NCBI RefSeq assembly: GCF_027942865.1
Contig: NC_134510.1
Coordinates: forward strand, 20,081,209-20,145,208
DNA: 64,000 bases
Source: Odontesthes bonariensis
Lineage: Eukaryota; Chordata; Actinopteri; Atheriniformes; Atherinopsidae
Reading direction: 5' to 3'
Part shown: positions 1-10,378 of the stretch, one piece after another
Layout of the letters: each line of letters begins with the position of its first letter
Numbering within the stretch: position 1 is the stretch's first letter
Made by a program: the position numbers and the translations under genes
The notes under the pieces: generated by a model
Databases searched by the model: none
Told to the model about the DNA's origin: nothing
The model's input: the letters and a program-made list of their open reading frames with translations, nothing else

Positions 1-82
1 CATGTTTTAAAACAGTTACGTGATCATTTTTACATTGTCATTGGATATCTTAGATTAGTGTAAGTTTTTCTGAAAAAAAAAG

Positions 83-706
83 TTGCCAAAGAGTTGCTGG
101 AAACCATCAGACTTCTTCCATCTGTGTTGGCAGTGAACAGTGAGGTGCCATTCCAGCACCATGGACAGAGCTTTTCCACTGAAACGGTATGTCGTCATGT
201 TTTATCGTATCAGTTAATCATTAATCCAAATTTTTTTATTTCTTTATGAGGGTTATCTTCTTTTTTCTTTATCTCTTTTGATGTTTTACAACATAGTCAT
301 TGCTTTTGATTCTTTATCATCGTTAGTTCCTCTGGGATGAAGGGATGAATTGCCTCAAATCAAAATGAGCCACAACACTCAACGTCAACCTCCTAACGAC
401 TATATAAAGACCTCCTACTATTTCTAGGATCTAAAAAAGTAAATAAACAATACAAGTGATGTGGATTGTCATGGCTGACTGAAGTATTGCAGAGCAGGCT
501 GTTTGTGATGCAGTGTGAAGTCGGCCCGTGGCTGTGCTCAAGCCTGTTTGAAAAAGATGCCTGCAGGGGGTATGTAAGACAAGAATGAAATGAAATGCAG
601 TCAAGCAGGAAAACTGCTTCTTAAATTAGAAGGCACATTAGCACTTGTTGTTTTTGTTCCTCAGTGCTACTTGACAGTAAAAGCAGCTCAGTTCGCCGCA
701 GCTTAA
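83..706 (+). CDS. Possible 3' end of an unrecognised protein gene (two exons)
   Basis: An open stretch at about 83-186 reads like coding sequence (AKELLETIRLLPSVLAVNSE in part) and ends at a good donor, ACG|GTATGT, after 186. A strong acceptor (pyrimidine tract then TCAG) lies at 661-664. Joining 186 to 665 keeps the frame and gives 13 more codons ending AAQFAAA, then TAA at 704-706. The start of the first exon is unclear: a weak acceptor after an A-tract at 82, or a better-looking CAG at 131-133 that would give a 53-nt exon. I do not recognise the protein. If real it points right and is tail-to-tail with edn2. It could also be a chance ORF, because only about 48 codons are visible and no family motif supports it. 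Confidence 0.27.
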
Positions 707-1241
707 TTCATTTGAAGACCAATGAACCATCTCCCACAACTGTTGTCTTTGGTTCCAGCTCTCATCGACCTTCTTGCATATTCAGGTGTGCTTGAACGGT
801 ATGTGCAGTGCAAGCAACGGGAGAGGAACAAGGGGTGACAGGGTATTTTGTGCCTCTCTTGCAGCCCCCGACTTACAAAACGCTGCATTCTTTCCACAGA
901 TCCTTATGACAACACGGGCTGTGCTGCCTTTGAATAGCAGGTAAACTTATTATTGATGTGAAGCCACAAAATTCCTCAACCATTCAACCATGTCAGGCCT
1001 CCTTTTGAACTCAGTTATGTGTTTGTTAGTCACACAATTGAATCACACATGTTGCTTAACATGATTTCTGTTCCCTCGAATGCTTCTTCTCATGTGGCTT
1101 ATTCAAATAAGCTACTCTATTTAAATCCCTAAAGCAAGCAAAGACGGTTATAAATCAGAAGGGACATAAAAACCAGATTAGGGTCAGAATTTTTGTTTTC
1201 ATTTCAATCACAACAGAAACTTTTACGGATTGAAAGATTCT

Positions 1242-1851
1242 TTTATTTTTTTTTTAGCCGATACAGAAATACAATTAACAATGATCCATTCAATTGAATT
1301 GAACTGAAGAAATATAATGAACTATTCTAGAAACAACGTCAAACGACTTTAGCTATACCATGATTCAGGCAATTTTGCACGAATCAGATCATGTCAGTGT
1401 TTATCCATTAAATACAGGAGAATAATTGTACAAAAGCCAAACGAGCAACAACATTGTGTGCATGTCAGAAATTCTTGTACTTGCATTTATACTATACATG
1501 CATCTCTTTCTCCCAGACCTGGCCTGTGTAACACAGTGACGCACAGACAGTCGTTTAAGCTCTTACAGACTAAACAGTCAGAGTCAAACATTAAATGGTA
1601 TCATATCTTATCAACTCTGGCTTTCCTCCTCTGTTTCCATCATGTGCCTGCAGACCTTTGTCACGTTTTTCACCCTCTAATCGCGGGTACAAACAGACAT
1701 CTTTGTGGCACTCTGGCCTTCCTCGGTCAGACCCATCTTTCAGCCATCCTTTGTTTCCCTCCTCTCTTTCAAAGGAGTGTCATTTGTTCAGGTGCTCGCT
1801 GGCCTCTCTCTTTCTTTGTCACTCTCACTGCTTCAGCAGCCGTTTTGCCCA
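1242..1851 (-). other. edn2 3' untranslated region (inferred)
   Basis: Downstream of the edn2 stop, an AATAAA on the minus strand lies at 1242-1247, followed by a T/A-rich tract; this gives a 3'UTR of about 0.6 kb. ATTTA pentamers occur on the transcript strand near 1410 and 1590, the type of element that destabilises short-lived hormone mRNAs. The long plus-strand reading frame over this stretch is antisense and not convincing as protein. Confidence 0.45.
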
Positions 1852-1945
1852 TCAAGCGTTCTTCCTCTGAGCCCTTGAAGATTCCTCCCTGCTTGAAAGG
1901 CGCACATCCCGAGCTCTCTGTGACCTGCCAGCAGCAGCAGCAGCT
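1852..1945 (-). CDS. edn2: edn2 coding exon 5 (C-terminus)
   Basis: Acceptor CTGCCCCACAG, then 30 codons (a run of five Ala, then a basic tail) and TGA at 1852-1854. An acceptor two bases downstream (ACAGAG) would give a different, longer frame, so the exact C-terminus is the least certain part of the model. Confidence 0.6.
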
Positions 1946-3915
1946 CTGTGGGGCAGACAGTCAGTTAGGAACTCCAAGTATGATCTTTTTCTTAATCTGT
2001 TTTATGTTTTCCAAAGCTCACCTCAGGATGCTGACGAGTTGAGCACTTTTCACAGACTTGATTTCAGAGCTGCACACATGAAATAATAAAGTAAGCAAAA
2101 ATGACCAACAAATAACCTGAACATTGTGCTTCTAACTTTAAATGTTAAATCTATCGAGACTACATAAAGCATCTCATGCTATTTCTATTTGTAAAATGAC
2201 GTTAGAATCTCTTTACTAACACACTGAATGTTTTATGTCAGATCAAAACAGTCAACCAGTCAGTGTTTTTCTGTCAATGCTTCAGAATGTCACTGTTCAG
2301 ACTTGCCTTGTCTGCCTTATGTGTTTCCTGTATCTAGCCTGTTGCTCACTGTCTCCTGTTACTAGGTGGTGACGGTACATACTTATCTGCCATTTCTAAG
2401 GAAGGTGAATTCTTGGATAAATGTTTCACTCCCTCCACCAGCCTCCTACACACCTCACAAATAAAAAAAACAACCTGTGTGGACTTTGTGCACTTAAATT
2501 GTCCTATTCCCTCAGGCCTCGACTGGATTGTTTTGACGTTCACACCCTCGGACAAGTAAGACTTGTGATACACATTTAGGGTAAGAATAGCACGAGCCAT
2601 TCCCTCACACCTTACCACTCCCTGTCCTCCTTAAAGAGTAATAATACCTGCCAGTACAAAGAGAAGCTCTTCGCTAATGAGAGCCTTTAACTAATGCTTG
2701 TAAGTGTGGATGCTCAGCCCTCGACTTACCGGCGATGGCAGAAACTGGAGCAGGTTTGATCCCCAAGGTTGGTGCAGGTGCAGCGGTCGGTGGACCGTTT
2801 GCGTCGCAACGAGGCACCTCCCAGACCATAAACCGTCATTTTACTGCAGAGGGACAGACAAACTCAGTGCCATGCTCATGACATAAACAGTCCGCAGACT
2901 TTGCTCTTTGGTACTTTGCAGCTGCCCATTTAATGATACAGAGCAGCAATGATAGCAGGGTAAGTCAGCTGTTTCTAGGCTCAAAGTGAGAGGCACTAAA
3001 CTTTGTGCTGTTATTCGAGTCATTCTGACCGAGAAGTCCTCTTAAGCTCACCTTGGTGTGTTGACCCAGATGATATCCAGGTGGCAGAAGTAATGGCACT
3101 CAGAGTCCAGCAGATTACTACAGGCACAGCGTCTGGTCCTCACTTTGTGTGTTTGGACACCCTCACTGGCCTCCACCTCCAGCTGCTTCACAACCGGAAG
3201 ACCCAAACCTACGGTATTCAGAAACAAAGAGACACTCTGAATCAGCAAAGAAACACAGCATCAACTCCAGCCAAACCAAACAACTTAACAGTAGTGCTGC
3301 CTTTATTCCCCCCCCCCCCGAAATGGCTTTCTAAATTAATTATACATCACTGGTCTTCGAGGAGCAGAATTCTAGATTCAACCATATTTTTGTACATTTT
3401 TTAAAGATTTGATTTTCTTTCCACAAAAGTTTACTTTTTGCAGTGAACAAATTTAAATGGGTGGCAATATGAATGCTAGATTGAAATCCCAAAGTTTCAT
3501 AGACTGGTAAAAAAAAAGAAGAAGAAAAAAGAAGAACAATGACACTGATTTCCAGTTACAAAATGTTTGCAGAAAGAAAACAGATCAAATGAGCAGCTGC
3601 GGGTTAAATGCAGCCTTTTATATCTAACAAGCTTGTGCTTGCCAAAACATGCATTCGCACTAACATGCAGTGATGACCAAAACTGCTGTATGCACAGTGT
3701 GACTGTTATTAATGGGACTGCCACTCACATGAGTCACAGATTAAATGTTTGTCTCAGAGGAACGAAAAGTTAACATGAAATTAAATTGTTTTGATTTAGG
3801 AAGTGTTTGACTGAAAAATGTATTTTGATACAAATGTAAAAAAATAAACAAGCTTACCATCTTGAACTGAAGCCCAGAGAGTGATGAGGAGAAAAAGGCT
3901 GCTGTGAGAAGACAT
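1852..3915 (-). CDS. edn2: Preproendothelin-2 (five coding exons)
   Basis: Precursor of a secreted 21-residue vasoactive peptide that signals through endothelin G-protein-coupled receptors. Coding exons, in gene order: 3858-3915, 3052-3208, 2730-2843, 2022-2069, 1852-1945. They total 471 nt, i.e. 156 codons plus TGA, and every junction is GT-AG with matching phase. Residues 1-18 form a signal peptide (hydrophobic LFLLITLWA). The mature module is Cys47-Trp67, with cysteines spaced C-x-C-x7-C-x3-C and the hallmark C-terminal HLDIIW. It is preceded by a furin-type RTRR and followed by VNTP, so the Trp-Val site cut by endothelin-converting enzyme is kept. RRKR (85-88) then precedes the second, endothelin-like cysteine module (Cys93-Cys107). 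Mammalian EDN2 is a little longer (178 aa); the difference is in the divergent tail. The symbol edn2 rather than edn1 or edn3 rests mainly on adjacency to hivep3, as in human 1p34. Confidence 0.88.
2022..2069 (-). CDS. edn2: edn2 coding exon 4
   Basis: A 48-nt exon between GTGTGCAG and CTGAG|GTGAGC. Phase matches exons 3 and 5. It encodes [15 protein letters not shown], the diverged propeptide tail; the assignment rests on phase and splice signals more than on similarity. Confidence 0.65.
2730..2843 (-). CDS. edn2: edn2 coding exon 3 (endothelin-like domain)
   Basis: Strong acceptor (CCCTCTGCAG) and a perfect GTAAGT donor. It encodes the end of big endothelin, the RRKR processing site and the second C-x-C-x7-C-x3-C module ([19 protein letters not shown]). 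Confidence 0.9.
3052..3208 (-). CDS. edn2: edn2 coding exon 2 (mature endothelin peptide)
   Basis: The acceptor is ACCGTAG|GT at 3209-3210, chosen over an upstream TTCAG because only it keeps the frame from exon 1. The exon carries the RTRR cleavage site, the 21-residue peptide ending HLDIIW, and VNTP. The donor is CCAAG|GTGAGC. Confidence 0.92.
3858..3915 (-). CDS. edn2: edn2 coding exon 1 (signal peptide)
   Basis: The ATG at 3913-3915 opens 19 codons plus one base, then GATG|GTAAGC. The encoded [19 protein letters not shown] has the layout of a cleavable signal peptide. The TATA-like motif lies about 110 bp upstream, which supports this start. Confidence 0.85.
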
Positions 3916-4025
3916 AGTTAACATCTGATGGATGAGGCTCTGCAGAAACTGCTTGTAGGTGTGGTGTTGATGTGCTGCTGCTGCTGCTACTGCTGTCGTG
4001 ATTTCCTTCCTGAAGGTCTCTGAAC

Positions 4026-4053
4026 TTTATGCCTCTCCTCTCCTGTGATGTCA
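4026..4053 (-). promoter_or_regulatory. Candidate edn2 core promoter (TATA-like plus CRE-like site)
   Basis: On the minus strand a TATA-like GCATAAAG lies at about 4025-4032, and TGACATCA, one base off a CRE/AP-1 site, at 4046-4053. The start codon is about 110 bp downstream. Position and spacing fit a TATA promoter with a start site near 4000. Endothelin genes are known to be TATA- and AP-1-driven; the assignment here is inference from motifs. Confidence 0.45.
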
Positions 4054-4634
4054 TGGTGGAAGCTCCCCCCACGCCTGCCTGTCATGGAGCCACAGCTACG
4101 ACCCCAGGGTGTTCGAACCTGTGATACATTCCAGGAATATCTGCTGCTTTGTAGCCTCTGTGTGGCGGAGATAAATATCATCTGCCAAGTGCTGCTTATG
4201 TCTGTGTTTTTTTTTTTTATGTATGAGTAGAAGTCTGGCAATGGGGAAGACGTGATCACTAATGATGAGTTTCATGGATTATTGTACACTGAAACTGATG
4301 GGGGAGGACCGGAACAAAAAAAAATCCCAATGACTTTAGGGAAACACATGTGGGAAGAGATGAGAGTGGAGATGAAGCAGTGATATGTTGATATATGTTA
4401 GAGACGCTTTATATCAGAATCTCCTGGAACCTCGATGCCAGTTTCGCTGCTGGGACAGATGATAAACAGGAAAATAGAAAAGGTTAATAACTTATGTCCA
4501 GACAAAAACTCACAAACAAATAAATACCACAGCAGAGGAAAATCACAGCACAGTAAAGTACATATCAAGGACAAATGTATGTTTCATTCCCTTTACAGGT
4601 CAGATAGCAATGTTCATCCTCTCCCTGTTGAAAC

Positions 4635-5670
4635 CAGTGTTGTATAAAGTACTGAAATCTCACACTCAAGTAAAAGTATAGGTACCTCTCCAAAATATGA
4701 CTTTGGTAAAAGTCCAAGTCACTGACTGAAATGTTACTTGAGTTAAAGTCTTAAAGTATCCGAAACGTCTTGTACTGAAGTATGAGAATTACTGTAAAAA
4801 TAGATGTACTTAAGTAATGTAATGAAAAGTATAAGTAAAAAGTAAACAAGGCAAATGCAGTTTGAATGACATTTTTTATATTTTGGTAAACTTTGAAGGT
4901 CAAATACATTTAAAATCTACACACAACCAAGTGCAGGCAAAATTTAGACCAGGTTTAGACAGAAAATACAAACTTTGTGAACCTTTAAGTTTTTCTTCTT
5001 CAAGTAAGGTCAGTGCTGAAAATGAGGCGTACATTACACCATTAAGAAAAAAATGAAACAAAAGAGGCTGCTACTGTTATTGCCATCATTATAAACAAAA
5101 TTTAAAGAAAAAAATAGGAGAAAACTGAAGCTTATCTGGCATCTGAAGAGGGAGTCCAGTTTGAAACCCCTTTTGTAAACCTTTCTAAAAAAAAAATAAA
5201 AATAAATGCGGCCCACATCACCAAGAAAAAAAGCTGTTACGATTACTGTACTTCACAAGCTATAGGAGGTGCACACACAACCGGTCATTATACAAAAGAA
5301 AAAAAAAGAATTGGGAGGGAACTGCAGCTTATCTGGCATCTGAAGAGGAAGACCTTTTTTGTAAAACTACCTTAAAACCTAAAAAAGGGGAGTTTCTGTA
5401 AGATAGAACTTCCACGTCTTTGGGCAGGCATAACATGCATGGGGTCAAAACACTGTTGCGTTTTTTCTCTCTCTCTCTCTCTCTCTTTTTTGTAACTAAA
5501 CCGAACAATGAAAATGTATTTGAGTAAAAGTATGCAATTAAGTTCGGAAATATAGTGAAGTAAAAGTGAAAGTTGTCAAAAAATTTAAAACTCGAGGAAA
5601 GTACAAAGTATTCCAAAATATACTTAAGTACAGTAGTGAAGTATTTTTACTTCGTTACTATACAACACTG
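4635..5670. mobile_element. Complete hAT-type MITE (1036 bp) with 8-bp target duplication
   Basis: The element begins CAGTGTTGTATA and ends TATACAACACTG, so its termini are inverted. It is flanked by identical 8-bp copies of GTTGAAAC at 4627-4634 and 5671-5678, the target duplication typical of hAT transposases. The inner ends carry the ACTTAAGTA / TTTTACTT motifs common in fish MITEs. No transposase is encoded. Inside are a CT microsatellite (5467-5485) and two diverged copies of a segment containing AGCTTATCTGGCATCTGAAG, about 200 bp apart (near 5130 and 5328). It sits about 0.6 kb upstream of the edn2 promoter. Confidence 0.9.
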
Positions 5671-5678
5671 GTTGAAAC

Positions 5679-8600
5679 TGATGATTTGAGATGAGACTTC
5701 TTTTATTATTTCAAACTGAACACATTTTTTACAAGTTCTTTTATGATCTGAGAACACTCTCCTACTTCGTAAAAGATATGTGAAGTATCTTTATGGAATA
5801 CTCTGATATTAGTAGGAAAGACCGGAGCAGAACACGAGGCTGTTTTTTGAGCTAGTAAAAAGTTGTGGTTGTGGTTGTAGCAGGACAATGGCTCCATTCT
5901 GCATGATAAATGCTATTACTTTTCATAGCTTATGTAAATTTGGCTGATAACCAGGTTTTGGATAAAGATCTCTTACTGACAGGGAAGTATTTAATATGTA
6001 GTACTTAGTGAGACGATACTACTTTTACTTCTGCGAAGGATTTTGGTCTTTCAGAGAATTACAACAGGGCTTGTTTAATAACATTACTTAAGTATAATGA
6101 TCATATACTTAAGTAATGTTTAACTAACCTCTGGTTCATCCCGGTGCTCTCTGTTAAGAAAAGTTCACTCTTGTCACTTGTTTGCACACAGATATATTGA
6201 ATGAGTCCTTAGTTAAGATGTTGGTTCACAATTTATTTCAGACTCATGTATTTGCTCATCACCTCTGCTCTGAATCTAAAGCAAAATGGTTTTCAGATGT
6301 GATTCAAACACAAAGAGACACTTCTGTGAGTAAACGTTTGTTATAATGACAATGACTAAGCATTATTTTAAATTCTTTGTCTTGGGCAAAATCAGGGAAA
6401 ACTCAGTGAGTTACTCAGCTGAAAATGTACCTTTTATTGACACAGTGCCATTTTACACGAAGGAACTCACTGGATTTGTAGTAATTCATTTTAATGATAT
6501 GAAAATGTGAAGATAAATTGAGGATGTGCAGTATGACATGCCATTTTGTTATATTTGACTAAGCTAATGCCTCCATCCATTATTGCTGGTCACACATAAT
6601 TTGGCAAATCCCTGCCCACACGCATCAGGGATCCTTGTCATGTCACCCCCACATGACCTGCCAAGGCAGGTCAGACACGCCAGATTGATGCTGATAGCCA
6701 AATGCCCACCTTCACACATGTAAATGCAGTAAGTACATGTTGAGATGTGCCATGTAGATAAAGCTAGATGGCTGTCATTTTCCAAAGGGGGACAGAAGAT
6801 TTTTTCTCCCACTCTATTACTCTATTAAGTAATATCACGTGAAGCGGACAGTGTTTTAGGGAAGACAATAGATTGGAGATGGATAGGTAACCACTTAACA
6901 GAGCAAGCTGTATGTTTATAGGAGCAGACATAACTTTCCATGAAACCGGACACCTTAACCTATGGAACAAGCAGAGAGCAGATGTTTGTTTTTTTTTTCC
7001 TTTGTGTGGCGTGCATGTTGAGGGCTCACAAAAGCACCGGTGACAAAGAAACATGCCGCCAAAAAACACGAGGTGATGATTTTGTGCTACGAACCGTGAT
7101 ATTTTTAACTTTAAATTTTGGACCATTCGTCGTCACCTCAGTTTGTTTGTGGAGCTTGTTTTTCTGCTGCATCCGAGTAGAAACTTCACTGCTGAAATGA
7201 TCTGTGTCACATATGCAACATGCCAGGCTTCCTGCAGGGAGGCAGAGACATGTTTCCCTTCTGTAAAGATTTGTGTATTTGACCTCAAAACACTTCACAA
7301 TCCTGTAGATTTTTCGCATTCTTTCACCAGAGGTTGTAAGTTCAGTCTCCTTGGGAGCACAGATGTGCCCCCTCCCCAGGGATCATCACATCATTTTAAG
7401 CCGCCCCGTCACTCAGAAATAGATGGCAGCGAGAGGAGAGGGAAACAAGTGAGAAAAAGTCTCTGAATATTGAACCACACTGTAATGTCTGTAAAGGCTT
7501 CAGTTCTGGAAGGTGTTTATTTCTTTTTAGTTAAGTTCTTTTGAACATACCATCTCCTGCTTACCAAAAGCTCTCGTAGGACTTTGAAAGGTCTCTGTCC
7601 TGCTCTGGAACATTTACTGTGGAAGATCTGACTGAACTACCATCGTATCATCTTTTGGCTCCCTGTCAATAAACTTGAATAACATGCCTGTGTAAGCTTT
7701 ACATAATCCCCATTTTGCTGTGCTGTGCTTTTTGCATTAGGCCAATGAGGGAGATAAAAAGCACCGCGGGGACTGGATGAGAATGATACGGTTTATGTGA
7801 ATATTGTTTTGTTTACTGATCCTCTTTTATTCAGTTCGTCATAACATACACCGAGACTTGCAATTGCCAATGTAAGGAGGATGTTACAAATGTGTGTGGA
7901 AATGATGATCGTTGTTGGAGGAGTCGAACCCTTCGGATGCGTCTTCATAATGAATAATAAAAAGAGAAAGAGTTTTTTTTAAAAATGATTGACAAAGGGA
8001 ACCAACAACTGACCCACATAGCCAGCCTTACTTTATGACATGTTATCTAACTCCATGAGGGCTTGGAATTGATAAACTCTATTCCACTGAGGGAGTGTGT
8101 CACCCAGTTAGTCTAAACTGAGACTACAGCCAAGAAAGAATGGAGAAGATGACTCCAGTGTTTCTAAGGTTAAGAGAGCATTGTGTTCATAGAATATCAA
8201 AGTATCAGCTGTCAATATCAGCTGGATTGTGATTGACCCTAGAGGTTGGCGACATCTAGTGGTAGTCATTAAGTAAAAGAGCACCCTGTGAGATGCAGGC
8301 CACGCTGCTAATTCTGGTAATGAAAATACTGAATGTATTACTTTAATGATGAAAGTGCTTTAGAGCTAAATGTGCTAACTTCTGTCAGAATATTGGGTTC
8401 AGGTCATTCAACTGAACGACTTGAAACACACATGCAAAAACACTGATGAATGGTTAGAAAAGAAAAAGATAGACCATTTTAAACTGGCCAGCAATGAGCC
8501 CTGACTTAATTCCGAGAGTTCAAGAGTTGAAATCTGAAGGGATAAAAGCTGCCATTGCAAAAACGGCTCGCGCAAACTCGTCTCTCTGTATCAATTCACT

Positions 8601-9235
8601 GTAAAGCAAGAGTTTTCCCTGAAAATCACTATATAAAACAGGTATATAAAACAGTTGGATCTCCCCTATATTTTGACAGAGCCTGTTTCGTACTCTTTCG
8701 AACTCTGGAAAAAAAGAAGAAGAAGAAGAAGAAGGACAAGACCTGAAGGGAGTCTGGTGCTGCTTTTAATTTTTTTTTTTCAATGACTAGAAATTTTGCT
8801 GTGAGAAATCTGCAGGGCACTTGATCCTCTGGTACCAGCCAAATCAATCCTCCATCTTTGTCACCAGTTAAAGTTACAAGAACATCATGAAAAAGACACA
8901 GATGTAACAAAAAAACAAAAAAGGTTTCTCTTTCCAGATAACAAAAATCTTTTAAAAAAAAGAACAAGCTTGAAATAATGATCGTCATTTAATAACAATA
9001 AATAAGGAGCTCTCTTCCCTGTACAGACATATACTCTGATCTAAAGTCTTTTGTAATAAAAATAGAACTTCAGTGCATACACACATTTCTCCTCGTTCTA
9101 CTGGATCTCCACGACACGACTCTCGGTTACTCTGGCTAAAAAGCATTGGCCTTTAGAACAGAAACAATCAAAACACCAAATATTAACCCTCTTAAAGAAC
9201 ATAAAAAAGCATATATAAAAATTCACAGCCTTCTC
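5679..9235. other. Intergenic sequence between edn2 and hivep3
   Basis: No exon with a recognisable domain or phase-compatible splice sites was found here. It holds the 6080-6120 palindrome, MITE-like TACTTTTACTTCTG sequence near 6020-6045, GAA-rich tracts (8708-8735), and a CTCF-like motif one mismatch from consensus at 8249-8262 (minus strand). The last few hundred bases may be distal hivep3 3'UTR. Confidence 0.5.
6080..6120. repeat. Perfect palindrome, 17-bp arms and 7-bp spacer
   Basis: Arms AACATTACTTAAGTATA (6080-6096) and its exact reverse complement (6104-6120) flank ATGATCA. The core TACTTAAGTA also occurs in the nearby hAT MITE, so this may be a fused pair of MITE ends. Confidence 0.85.
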
Positions 9236-9715
9236 TTTATTCTATCTGTACTGTACATCTCAAAAAACACAAACCTGGACGGAAAAGGCACAAGTAACTA
9301 CAATGTGAGTAATACTGAAAAAAAAAAAAAAAAAAAAAAAGGAATTATTTTTTGATGAAAGATTTTGGTCATTTACAAATTTATTCATATTCCATGTACA
9401 TATATTTAAACAGTTAAGATTACCGGTATCTATTCAGATACAGGAGGGCTATTTTTTTAATAGATATATATATACATATATATATGTATATATATATATA
9501 TATATATAATTTATATAGAGAGACTTACAGAAACATTATTTTCACACAGAAAAAGTGCATTATTTTTATACCAAACCTGAATATTGCCCAAAAACAAACA
9601 TTTAAGTTAACAATAGTATTGAAAACTGTATAAAACAAAGCAATAAAAAAACAAGACTAGTGTAGCAACAAATAAAGCAAAATGGGATGCAAGATGCATC
9701 AAGGTGTCAACACTG
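9236..9715 (-). other. hivep3 3' untranslated region (inferred, end uncertain)
   Basis: Follows the hivep3 stop codon. AATAAA signals on the minus strand lie at 9380-9385 and 9236-9241. The stretch is AT-rich, with a (TA)n tract (about 9463-9508) and a 23-base A-run (9318-9340, T-run on the transcript). The true end could be several hundred bases further left. Confidence 0.4.
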
Positions 9716-10378
9716 TTAAGTGCTCTGTTCTGTTCTGGCCGAGTCTCCTTTAGCTTCTCCCTCCACCTCATCACTACCTGATGGTAGCTCCTCCCTCTCT
9801 TGCTGCTGTCCAATGGCACGCGAGGCTACTGGGGCTGTTAGGCTGAGGCTAAGTGCTCTTGTAAGACTGTCTCTTCTGCTGCGTTCTGTGATCTCAGTAG
9901 CAGACCTGTGGGCGTGGACGAAGCTATGTGAGCTGCCATATTGCTTTGAGTCTGTGGTCTCCGAATCCGCTTTGGAAAACGTTAGTGCTGTGCTGAGACC
10001 GTGCCGCACTGACTGGCTGGTTCCTGCTGCCTGGTGCTCTGACCAGTTGTCTCCAGGAGTCCTAAGCCCTTGAGTCCTGGGGGTCCCGCCCCAGTATGAT
10101 TCAAACCGGGCCAGTGATGGCCCCTCCAGTGGGGGAGATGTTGGGGATGAGGGTGTAGTGGGATGGGACCTCGGTCTGGCCTGTACCATTTGGATCCCAC
10201 CAATTTGAATCATCAGGTAGGGGACCTTGGCTTGTTGGGAGTGCATGGGAAGATGGCTGAATATGTTGTCTGCTGTTTGGAGGCCTGGGTAAGCCTCACA
10301 GGTGGAAAGACGAAAAGCAGGTGGAAAAAAGCTGGTTTCTGCCAATGTTCGGCCTTCTTCTGCTGCACCACCTTTCGC
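9716..10378 (-). CDS. hivep3: hivep3 coding exon 8 (C-terminus)
   Basis: Acceptor TCCCTCTACAG; 220 codons, then TAA at 9716-9718. Encodes [11 protein letters not shown] and [13 protein letters not shown], conserved in the C-terminal region of HIVEP proteins, and a Ser/Arg-rich tail. Confidence 0.93.
   Translation of the reverse strand, partial: AKGGAAEEGRTLAETSFFPPAFRLSTCEAYPGLQTADNIFSHLPMHSQQAKVPYLMIQIGGIQMVQARPRSHPTTPSSPTSPPLEGPSLARFESYWGGTPRTQGLRTPGDNWSEHQAAGTSQSVRHGLSTALTFSKADSETTDSKQYGSSHSFVHAHRSATEITERSRRDSLTRALSLSLTAPVASRAIGQQQEREELPSGSDEVEGEAKGDSARTEQST

Noticed and set aside
1458..2042. 194-codon plus-strand reading frame
   Set aside because: It lies antisense to edn2 exons 4-5 and the inferred 3'UTR, and shows no domain.
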